DNA of 64,000 bases from Massilia sp. R2A-15 (GTDB lineage: Bacteria > Pseudomonadota > Gammaproteobacteria > Burkholderiales > Burkholderiaceae_D): contig NZ_CP131935.1 in NCBI RefSeq assembly GCF_030704305.1, positions 62,001 to 126,000 on the forward strand. Reading direction: 5' to 3'. A model generated the notes under the pieces. That model did no database searches. It saw only the letters and a list, made by a program, of their open reading frames with translations, and was not told the DNA's origin. Numbering within the stretch: position 1 is the stretch's first letter; each line of letters starts with the position of its first letter. This document shows positions 25,899 through 32,263 of this stretch, one piece after another. A program made the position numbers and the translations under genes.

Positions 25899-27747
25899 GG
25901 CAGTGAAGGGGACTGGATTTCGTGGGGTCCTTCAATACGACTTGGAGAAGGACCAGAGCCGCATCATCGACACCAATATGGAAGGCCGCAATGCACGCGA
26001 CCTGGCCGCGGAGTTTGGCGAGATTAGGAAGTTGCGCCCGGGGCTTGGCAAAGCGGTACTGCACGTCTCGTTGTCTGCCGCACCTGGCGAACATCTGGAT
26101 GACACGCAATGGACGCAAATAGCCCACCGCTATTTGAATGGAATGGGTCTGGACCAGAATCAGTACGTCGCCACGCGCCACGTCGATACGGACCATGAGC
26201 ATATTCACCTGATCGTGAATCGCATTCAATTCAACGGCGACGTCACGAGCGACAGTCACGACTACCGCCGCCAGCAGTTGATCATGCGCGAAGTGGAGCG
26301 AGACATGGGACTGCGCCAGGTAGCGTTGTCGTTCCAAGCGGAGCGACATGCGGCGACACGTGGCGAGATAGAGGAGGGGCTGCGCACCGGCATTCCGTCG
26401 ACGCGCCAGCAACTGCAGCAGCTTTGTGATGCCGCGGCGCGGGGCTGCCCAAGCTTCACGGAATACGCGTCGCGACTCGAAGCAGCTGGTGTGGACCTGT
26501 TGCCGGTAACGCAGTTAGAGGGATCGAAGTTGTCGGGCCTTTCGTACCGCCTGGATGGCGTCATGATGAAAGGGAGCGATCTGGGCAAGCGCTACAGCCC
26601 GGCCGGACTATCGAAGCTAGGAGTAGGGTATGTCAAAGAGCGAGACCTTGAAGCAGTTAGCCGCAGCATCGAACGCAGCGCGATTGGCGGAAATGGGGCA
26701 GCAGATCGCAGCATTGCGGAGGGCGCGCATCGAGAGCGCGGAGCAATTGGCGGAGATGCTCGAGCCGTTGGCGCGATCGATGGCCGCGCTGGCGGTCGAG
26801 ACGACCGAGACACTGTCGACAATCGGGCAGCGCAGCCGTCAGCTCGGCGAACAATTTCAGAGAGAGACGCAAGCCGCGACGGCGTCTTTGGAGAAGGCTT
26901 CGACGATGGCGCACATCGCGGCCGGCCGCCTAGCCGAGGAGAGCCGGAGATCGATCTGGAGCCGCCATCTGATCGCGCTGGCGACGGGAGTGACGAGCGC
27001 GATCCTCGTGAGCGTATTCTGGCTTTGGCTGGCCCCGCCGATAATCAACAACCAGGTGGACGTGGGGGAGATCGTGCGTCAGCTAAAGCCAGAGATCGCA
27101 GCCTTGAAGCCATCGAAAGGCAAATAGCAGCGATGGGGATTGAGCACTTTGATGTGCGAATTACGAACGTCGCGCGAGGAACGCGAATGGAGCGGAATTG
27201 GTCTCGGCAGGAGTTGCGACGCAGCGTTCCTTGGCTGAAGCGAATGAACGCGCTGGGTCATGATATCGGGCTTCGTCCCTCGGACCCGCATGGACTCATT
27301 CTGATCTCGAATCTCGATCGAGCAACGCTGGTGAAGGTGCGAGCCTTGGGACTTTCGCCGGCAGTCACCTTGGAGACCAGTCCGAACGAATATGATGCAT
27401 GGATCAAGCTATCCGATACGCCGGTAACGGATAACATTCGGGCCGCCATTTTGGCCGGCGCAAGACGCCACCTGAAACTTTGTGAGACCGGCAGCGACAT
27501 CAACCCGTATGGGTACCTTGCCGGTCTGACGAATCACACGGCGGCATTGAGGGACCGCGGCCCGAGCAGGTTCGTGATTGCGCGCACGGCGGGTGGTGCG
27601 GTCGCGGAAAGCGGTAAAAAACTAGTCGACGCTCTTGAGGTGAGCAACGGCCGCCCTGTCGCACCGCCCGCGCAGGAAAGGAACAAGCTTAACGAGCCTC
27701 AAATTACCGGCCGAACCGCGCAGCGCGAGCGGGGGCCATCGCGATGA
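25888..27747 (+). CDS. mobA: MobA-type relaxase with RepB-like primase C-terminal domain
   Basis: A 619-aa relaxase that should nick oriT and stay covalently attached to the strand. The probable nicking tyrosine is Tyr17 (GVLQYDLEKD), motif II is around His59 (VLHVSLSAAPGEHL), and the metal-binding motif III is HVDTDHEHIHLIVNRI (His98, His103, His105, His107). A low-complexity, Arg/Gly/Asp-rich linker spans about 255-405, exactly where the nested gene lies. Residues about 405-560 (MGIEHFDVRI, WSRQELRRSVPWLKRMNALGHDIGLRP, VTLETSPNEYDAWIKL) match RepB-like primases as fused to MobA in IncQ plasmids. The start ATG 25888 lies inside the end of mobC. Confidence 0.9.
   Translation: MIAKAVKGTGFRGVLQYDLEKDQSRIIDTNMEGRNARDLAAEFGEIRKLRPGLGKAVLHVSLSAAPGEHLDDTQWTQIAHRYLNGMGLDQNQYVATRHVDTDHEHIHLIVNRIQFNGDVTSDSHDYRRQQLIMREVERDMGLRQVALSFQAERHAATRGEIEEGLRTGIPSTRQQLQQLCDAAARGCPSFTEYASRLEAAGVDLLPVTQLEGSKLSGLSYRLDGVMMKGSDLGKRYSPAGLSKLGVGYVKERDLEAVSRSIERSAIGGNGAADRSIAEGAHRERGAIGGDARAVGAIDGRAGGRDDRDTVDNRAAQPSARRTISERDASRDGVFGEGFDDGAHRGRPPSRGEPEIDLEPPSDRAGDGSDERDPRERILALAGPADNQQPGGRGGDRASAKARDRSLEAIERQIAAMGIEHFDVRITNVARGTRMERNWSRQELRRSVPWLKRMNALGHDIGLRPSDPHGLILISNLDRATLVKVRALGLSPAVTLETSPNEYDAWIKLSDTPVTDNIRAAILAGARRHLKLCETGSDINPYGYLAGLTNHTAALRDRGPSRFVIARTAGGAVAESGKKLVDALEVSNGRPVAPPAQERNKLNEPQITGRTAQRERGPSR
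26630..27127 (+). CDS. mobB: MobB-like membrane protein nested inside mobA in another frame
   Basis: A 165-aa protein read wholly within the relaxase gene in the +2 frame. TAGGAG precedes the ATG by 7 bases. Residues 1-105 are a long helical coiled coil (LKQLAAASNAARLAEMGQQ.. QLGEQFQRETQAATASLEKAS), then a membrane helix at about 111-135 (HLIALATGVTSAILVSVFWLWLAPP), then a short tail ending LKPEIAALKPSKGK. In RSF1010, mobB likewise lies inside mobA and encodes a membrane protein that improves mobilization. The overlapping mobA segment is a low-complexity linker, which fits the constraint of coding twice. Confidence 0.82.
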   Translation: MSKSETLKQLAAASNAARLAEMGQQIAALRRARIESAEQLAEMLEPLARSMAALAVETTETLSTIGQRSRQLGEQFQRETQAATASLEKASTMAHIAAGRLAEESRRSIWSRHLIALATGVTSAILVSVFWLWLAPPIINNQVDVGEIVRQLKPEIAALKPSKGK

Positions 27748-27767
27748 ACCAATTTTGGCGGCAACCC

Positions 27768-27796
27768 TGGACATTTCGCTCGTCTCATGCTATATT
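27768..27796 (+). promoter_or_regulatory. Candidate sigma-70 promoter of the 38-aa peptide unit
   Basis: TGGACA, 17-bp spacer, TATATT. The predicted start at about 27803 leaves a 183-nt leader before the peptide gene. Confidence 0.6.
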
Positions 27797-27802
27797 CTCA
27801 CG

Positions 27803-27985
27803 GCTTAAGTCGGCATAGACTTGCAGCAGCCGAATTCAGCGCTTCCCTTAATATCAATTTCAAAGCAAAGGCAAGCATTACAGCTGAAGGTGTAACACGG
27901 CGGGGTCCGATTCCCCATAGTGACAACCATAAAGGATCAAAGAAGCGTAGTAAAAAACTCAACTCTACTTGTAAAGGAGCCCACC
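27803..27985 (+). ncRNA. Structured 5' leader of the 38-aa peptide gene
   Basis: The leader contains TTCAGC..GCTGAA pairing around 27836-27890 and a GGGG-tccgatt-CCCC hairpin at 27902-27916 followed by ATAGTGACAACCA, reminiscent of a tRNA T arm but without the rest of a tRNA. It may be a regulatory leader; no known family was recognised. Confidence 0.4.
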
Positions 27986-28102
27986 ATGGCAAATAAATCC
28001 AATCGTAAGACTGGTTTCAAAGGGTGGGGGAGTGCTCGGATTCTGTCGCTACTTGGAAGTGTGGTCATTACCCTGCACTTCTATGCCGATTTAGCAAATT
28101 AG
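27986..28102 (+). CDS. 38-aa basic/hydrophobic peptide
   Basis: The gene has a near-ideal ribosome site (AAAGGAGCCCACC then ATG) and a terminator right after its stop, so it is very likely translated. The N-terminus is basic and glycine-rich (MANKSNRKTGFKGWGSARIL), followed by one hydrophobic segment (LSLLGSVVITLHFYADLA). It could be a type I toxin-like peptide, a leader peptide or a small membrane regulator. It lies between the relaxase and integrase genes. Family not recognised. Confidence 0.6.
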   Translation: MANKSNRKTGFKGWGSARILSLLGSVVITLHFYADLAN

Positions 28103-28124
28103 CCACCCTCGAGGTGGCTTTTTT
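28101..28124 (+). terminator. Intrinsic terminator after the 38-aa peptide gene
   Basis: GCCACC-ctcga-GGTGGC followed by six T. It overlaps the stop codon of the peptide gene. Confidence 0.85.
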
Positions 28125-28167
28125 GCATTTAAACCCGTTGGCGACCAGCTCCAACCGTCGAACTCAA

Positions 28168-29364
28168 TTATTGGGCAACCTCACCCGAGCGCAATGTGTC
28201 CAAATAGTTTGCCCATTGCTGCATCATCGCAGTACGCTCCGGAAGATGCGCGGTGCGATTGTAGGCGCGGCCATGCGGATCGCGCACGGCATGAGCCAAC
28301 TGGTGCTCGATCAAATCTGGACGAACCCCCAGCACTTCGTCCAAGATCGTCCGCGCCATCGCGCGAAAGCCATGCCCGGTCATCACGTCACGCTCGATCC
28401 CCATGCGACGCATGGCGGCGAGAATCGCGTTGTCGCTCATTGGCCGGTCGGTCGTTCTGCCACAGGGGAAGACGTAGATGCCCGTCCCTGTGAGCGGCCG
28501 CAGTTCCGAGAGGATGGCGATCGCCTGGCGTGAAAGCGGCACAATGTGGGGTGTCTTGGTCTTGCTGGAGGTAAAGCGCCACAGAGCGTTTGCGAGGTCG
28601 ATGTCCGCCCACTTCGCTGTGCGCAATTCTCCCGGCCGGACGAACACCAACGGCGCCAAGCGCATCGCGCACGACACGATGAAGCTTCCCTTATAGCCGT
28701 GCAGGGTTCGCAGCAGCAGGGCCACTTCGTCCGGCTCGATCACGGCGGGGAAGTGGCGTACCTTCGCCGGCGGGATTGCGCCGCGCAGATCCACCGTAGG
28801 ATCGCGCTCGGCGCGTTGCGTGGCCACGGCATAGCGAAACACCTGGCTGCAGTTTTCACGCGCCCTGTGTGCCGTCTCGATGGCGCCGCGTTCCTCGATG
28901 CGGCGCAGGACCGCCAGCAACATCGCAGGACTAATCTGCCCCGCGTTCTTCGATCCGATCCAGGGGAAGACATCGCGCTCCAGCCGACGAATGATCCGCA
29001 CCGCGTGCGACTCGGCCCAATTCGGAGAGAACTTCGCGAACCACTCGCGTGCGACGGATTCGAAGCTGTCAGGATCTCCGTCCCTGCAAGTCACCTTGTT
29101 CTTCGCTTTGCGCTGCGCGCCGGGGTCGACGCCATCGTCCAACAGCTGGCGGGCTTCATCGCGTTTCATGCGCGCTGCCTTTAGGCCGACCTTCGGATAT
29201 ACGCCGAGGGATAGGCGCTTCTCCTTTCCGTCGAAGTGGTATCGGAAGCGCCACCACTTACCGCCGCTGACGGCTACCTCAAGGTAAAGGCCTGGGCTGT
29301 CGGACAGCCGGTAGTTCTTGTCGGCTGGCTTTGCCGCGCGTATCGCCAAGTCGTTCAGGGGCAT
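28168..29364 (-). CDS. Tyrosine recombinase, P4-type integrase
   Basis: A 398-aa site-specific recombinase that should integrate and excise the element at tRNA-Phe. The N-terminal DUF4102 arm-binding domain is clear (LNDLAIRAAKPADKNYRLSD..GLYLEV, GKEKRLSLGVYPKVGLKAAR). The catalytic domain has Arg in VRPGELRTAKW, the HGFRAMA box (H-x-x-R), His in HQLAHAVRD and the nucleophile Tyr in YNRTAHL, so it looks intact. It is transcribed away from the tRNA, 179 bp from its 3' end, with repeats of TGGGGCAACT just upstream. Confidence 0.95.
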   Translation of the reverse strand: MPLNDLAIRAAKPADKNYRLSDSPGLYLEVAVSGGKWWRFRYHFDGKEKRLSLGVYPKVGLKAARMKRDEARQLLDDGVDPGAQRKAKNKVTCRDGDPDSFESVAREWFAKFSPNWAESHAVRIIRRLERDVFPWIGSKNAGQISPAMLLAVLRRIEERGAIETAHRARENCSQVFRYAVATQRAERDPTVDLRGAIPPAKVRHFPAVIEPDEVALLLRTLHGYKGSFIVSCAMRLAPLVFVRPGELRTAKWADIDLANALWRFTSSKTKTPHIVPLSRQAIAILSELRPLTGTGIYVFPCGRTTDRPMSDNAILAAMRRMGIERDVMTGHGFRAMARTILDEVLGVRPDLIEHQLAHAVRDPHGRAYNRTAHLPERTAMMQQWANYLDTLRSGEVAQ

Positions 29365-29379
29365 GTCACACCTCCAGGT

Positions 29380-29428
29380 TGGGGCAACTTTATCCGGGCT
29401 GGGGCAACTGCTCTTGATGTTGCCCCAA
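29380..29428. promoter_or_regulatory. Probable integrase arm-type sites, right end
   Basis: TGGGGCAACT at 29380-29389 and 29400-29409, plus the opposite-facing TGTTGCCCCA at 29418-29427. They match the motif at 23103-23126 and overlap the integrase promoter region, so integrase may repress its own transcription. Confidence 0.65.
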
Positions 29429-29473
29429 AAAGTGACTGGAAGTTGGCGGACCGTGGCGGACTTATGCGGACGT

Positions 29474-29510
29474 AAAAAAACCGCATTCTCCTATGAGAAA
29501 TGCGGTTTTT
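29474..29510 (-). terminator. Terminator for tRNA-Phe carried by the element
   Basis: On the minus strand, AACCGCATT..AATGCGGTT with a run of seven T. It lies inside the element border and replaces the displaced chromosomal terminator at 23005-23031. Confidence 0.8.
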
Positions 29511-29538
29511 GCGTTCACCCGAGACGGGCTGAACATAA

Positions 29539-29557
29539 TTCTTGGTGGCCCGGGGCG
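29539..29557. repeat. Right attachment site within tRNA-Phe
   Basis: TTCTTGGTGGCCCGGGGCG, identical to 23037-23055; overlaps the 3' end of the intact tRNA gene. Confidence 0.9.
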
Positions 29558-29618
29558 GAATCGAACCACCGACACAAGGATTTTCAATCCTCTGCTCTAC
29601 CGACTGAGCTACCAGGCC
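29543..29618 (-). tRNA. tRNA-Phe (GAA)
   Basis: A 76-nt cloverleaf on the minus strand: GGCCTGG acceptor start, D arm TAGCTCAGTCGGTAGAGCA, anticodon loop TTGAAAA (anticodon GAA), T arm GGTTCGATTCC, and encoded CCA. The 3' end is the insertion site of the mobile element and is intact. Confidence 0.97.
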
Positions 29619-29735
29619 AAGAGGCATGATTATAGACAGCCCAACCCATCTTTGCAAGTCCGGGCGACAACTTCTTTAATAATTGCTGCCGGTCGGCGCA
29701 AAACCGCCGCCTTTCAAGCCGCTATAATGCGTCGG

Positions 29736-30959
29736 ATGAACAGCCAACCTACCTCCACCGCGCGGCACGACAGCGACGTCTGCATCGTCGGCAACGGCGC
29801 GATCGCCAAGACCACCGCGCTCGGGTTCGCCCAGGCCGGCCACCGCGTCACCTTGCTCATTCCGCCGTCCGCCCCCCAGCCGCCCGCGCCGCAGCTTGGC
29901 GCCGAACAGCCCTGGGACGTGCGCGTCTATGCCGTCAACCACACTGCGCACACGCTGCTGTCTTCTCTTAAAGTATGGGGCGCGCTCGACGCGGCCCGCG
30001 TGGCGCCGGTCGAGTCGATGGTCATCAACGGCGACGGCAAACAGCCGGGCGACCTGGCGTTCGACGCATTCGGCGCGCACGTCGGCTCGCTGGCGTGGAT
30101 CGTCGAGGACCGCAACCTGAACCAGGCGCTGGACGCCGCGCTCAAGTTCGCACCGAACGTCAACATCGTCAGCGGCCGCGCCACCGGCCTTGCCGCCAAT
30201 GCGGACGGCGCCACCGTCACGCTCGATGACGGCGCCGTCATCGCCAGCGCGCTCATCGTGGGCGCCGACGGCGGCCAGTCCTGGGTGCGCGGCCATTGCG
30301 ACATCGGCCTCGATTACCGCTCCTACCACCAGCGCGCCGTGGTCGCCAATTTCAGCTGCGAGAAGCCGCACCACGGCGTCGCCTATCAGTGGTTCACCGG
30401 CCATGAGGGCATCGTCGCGCTGCTGCCGCTGCCCGGCGACCGCGTCTCGCTGGTATGGTCGGCTCCCGATGCGCTGGCCGAGACCCTGATGCGCGAGACG
30501 CTGTCGGAACTGGCGGTGCGCCTGGCGGTGCTGAGCGAGGACAAGCTGGGCGCGCTGCGGCCGCTGCAGCCCGAGTGCGTGAAGGACCTGCCGCTGGCGC
30601 TGATCCGCCCGCACGCGATCACCGCGCCGCGCGTGGCGCTGGTGGGCGACGCGGCCCACGTGGTGCATCCGCTGGCCGGCCACGGCATGAACCTCGGTTT
30701 CGCCGACGTCGCCGCGCTGCTCGACACCATCGCCGCGCGCGAAGGCCATCGCAGCATCGGCGACGAGCGCGTGCTGGCGCGCTACGCCCGCGCGCGCAAG
30801 GAAGACGTGCTGCTGATGCAGCTCGCCACCGACGGTTTGGCGCGCCTGTTTGGCACCGATCTCGAACCGGTGCGCGTGGTGCGCAATTTGGGGCTAAACT
30901 TGCTGGATAAGTTGCCCATGCTCAAGCGTCGGCTGATGGCCCAGGCGATGGGCAAATGA
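29736..30959 (+). CDS. UbiH/UbiF/VisC family FAD-dependent hydroxylase
   Basis: A 407-aa flavin monooxygenase of ubiquinone biosynthesis type. The N-terminal FAD motif is CIVGNGAIAKTTALGFAQAGH (G-x-G-x-x-A). DG-type and second FAD motifs are in VGADGGQSWVRG and LVGDAAHVVHPLAGHGMNLGFADV. Which ring position it hydroxylates cannot be told from sequence. ATG 29736 is used; another ATG lies 9 bp upstream. A TATAAT lies 8 bp before 29736, so the message may be leaderless. Confidence 0.88.
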   Translation: MNSQPTSTARHDSDVCIVGNGAIAKTTALGFAQAGHRVTLLIPPSAPQPPAPQLGAEQPWDVRVYAVNHTAHTLLSSLKVWGALDAARVAPVESMVINGDGKQPGDLAFDAFGAHVGSLAWIVEDRNLNQALDAALKFAPNVNIVSGRATGLAANADGATVTLDDGAVIASALIVGADGGQSWVRGHCDIGLDYRSYHQRAVVANFSCEKPHHGVAYQWFTGHEGIVALLPLPGDRVSLVWSAPDALAETLMRETLSELAVRLAVLSEDKLGALRPLQPECVKDLPLALIRPHAITAPRVALVGDAAHVVHPLAGHGMNLGFADVAALLDTIAAREGHRSIGDERVLARYARARKEDVLLMQLATDGLARLFGTDLEPVRVVRNLGLNLLDKLPMLKRRLMAQAMGK

Positions 30960-30987
30960 ACATTTTAGTAACGAAGACGGGAAAATA

Positions 30988-31713
30988 ATGCGTAAATCAC
31001 AAATCGCGGTGCTGCTCGCCGCCACCCTGGTGGCAGCATGCGCCGGCGCCGAGTCGCCGGTCGAAGCGAACATCAAGAAGGTCGTCGAGCCGCGCCTCGG
31101 TCCCGGCGTAAAGATCGATTCGGTCAAGGAAACCCCATACGCGGGCCTGTATGAAGTGCGCGCCGCCGGCGACATCCTCTACACCGACAAGAAGGGCGAG
31201 TACCTGATCATCGGCCACGTCTACAACGCCAAGACCACCGAGGACCTGACCAAGGCGCGCATCGACGAGATCAACAAGATCAAGTTCTCCGACCTGCCGT
31301 TCGAGTCGGCGCTCAAGCAGGTCAAGGGCGACGGCAAGCGCGTGATCGCCGTGTTCGAAGACCCGAACTGCGGCTACTGCAAGCGCCTGCGCCAGACCAC
31401 GCTGAAGGAAATCGACAACGTCACCATTTACACCTTCATGTTCAACATTCTGTCCGACGATTCCTTCGTCAAGTCGAAGAACATCTGGTGTGCGCCGGAC
31501 CGCGCCAAGGCCTGGGACGACTGGATGATCTCCGGTAAAGCGGCTCCCGCCGCGCCGGCCAACTGCACCACGCCGAACGACAAGGTGCTCGCGCTGGGCC
31601 AGAAGCTGCGCATCCAGGGCACCCCGGCGATCTTCTTCGCCGATGGCAGCCGCATTCCAGGCGCAGTGGACGCCAAGACGCTCGAAGCGAAGCTCTCCAG
31701 CATCAAGCAGTAA
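30988..31713 (+). CDS. dsbC: Thiol:disulfide interchange protein DsbC
   Basis: A 241-aa periplasmic disulfide isomerase. Signal peptide (MRKSQIAVLLAATLVAACAGA; the cysteine in LVAAC could even act as a lipobox), N-terminal dimerisation domain (about 25-85, with the YEVRAAGDILYTDKKGEYLIIGHVYN pattern), linker helix, then a thioredoxin fold with the active site NCGYCKRL and the cis-Pro loop in GTPAIFF. The structural disulfide partners lie around WCAPDRA and NCTTP. It directly follows the UbiH-type gene. Confidence 0.93.
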   Translation: MRKSQIAVLLAATLVAACAGAESPVEANIKKVVEPRLGPGVKIDSVKETPYAGLYEVRAAGDILYTDKKGEYLIIGHVYNAKTTEDLTKARIDEINKIKFSDLPFESALKQVKGDGKRVIAVFEDPNCGYCKRLRQTTLKEIDNVTIYTFMFNILSDDSFVKSKNIWCAPDRAKAWDDWMISGKAAPAAPANCTTPNDKVLALGQKLRIQGTPAIFFADGSRIPGAVDAKTLEAKLSSIKQ

Positions 31714-31719
31714 GATTTT

Positions 31720-31745
31720 GGGTCTGATCTCGCGGGGTCAGACCC
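31720..31745. repeat. Dispersed palindrome, copy 7 (26 bp)
   Basis: GGGTCTGATCT / GGGGTCAGACCC, 7 bp after the dsbC stop and before the oxidoreductase operon. Confidence 0.75.
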
Positions 31746-31793
31746 TGATATAAAAATAAATCAGACGCGCAGCGCCAAAACCAGGGGAACGAC

Positions 31794-32252
31794 ATGGTCA
31801 CACTGAACATCAACGGCCGCGACATGCAAGTGGACGCGGATCCATCCACCCCGGTCCTGTGGGCGCTGCGCGACAACCTCCATATGACGGGCACCAAATT
31901 CGGCTGCGGCGCGGCGCTGTGCGGCGCCTGCACCGTGCATCTGGACGGCGCCCCGATCCGCTCGTGCATCACGCCGATTTCGTCGGTCGCCGGAAAAAAA
32001 ATCACGACGATCGAGGCGATGGAGTCCGACAAGGTCGGCAAGGCGGTGCAAGACGCCTGGGTGAAGCACGACGTGCCGCAGTGCGGCTACTGCCAAAGCG
32101 GCCAGGTGATGAGCGCCACCGCGCTCCTGCGCACCAACAAGGCGCCGAGCGACGCCGACATCGATGGCGCGATGAGCGGGAACATCTGCCGCTGCGGCAC
32201 CTATCAACGGATCCGCGCGGCCATCAAGGACGCGGCGAAAACCCTGGCCTGA
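31794..32252 (+). CDS. (2Fe-2S) subunit of an isoquinoline 1-oxidoreductase-like enzyme
   Basis: A 152-aa small subunit of the xanthine oxidase family that carries electrons from the molybdenum site. The plant-ferredoxin cluster is bound by [11 protein letters not shown] plus a later Cys (IRSC), and the second cluster by CGYCQSGQ and ICRCGTY, all present. The length matches IorA. It is followed 11 bp later by the large subunit, so the two are expected to be made together. Confidence 0.92.
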   Translation: MVTLNINGRDMQVDADPSTPVLWALRDNLHMTGTKFGCGAALCGACTVHLDGAPIRSCITPISSVAGKKITTIEAMESDKVGKAVQDAWVKHDVPQCGYCQSGQVMSATALLRTNKAPSDADIDGAMSGNICRCGTYQRIRAAIKDAAKTLA

Positions 32253-32263
32253 GGAGAGCGATC

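Larger units (their letters stand above)
23037..29557. mobile_element. Integrative mobilizable element in tRNA-Phe
   Basis: A 6.5-kb element bounded by 19-bp direct repeats of the tRNA-Phe 3' end. In order it holds a run of small minus-strand cargo genes separated by palindromic repeats, an oriT-like region, mobC, the relaxase gene with a nested mobB-like gene, a short peptide gene with its own promoter and terminator, and a P4-type tyrosine integrase next to the tRNA. There is no type IV secretion system, so transfer would need a helper. The left 2 kb is visibly lower in GC than the flanks. No replication initiator other than the primase-like relaxase domain is present. Confidence 0.88.

Noticed and set aside
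27900..27932. tRNA or tmRNA remnant
   Set aside because: A T-arm-like hairpin followed by ACCA-like sequence is present, but no acceptor partner, D arm or anticodon arm can be folded upstream.
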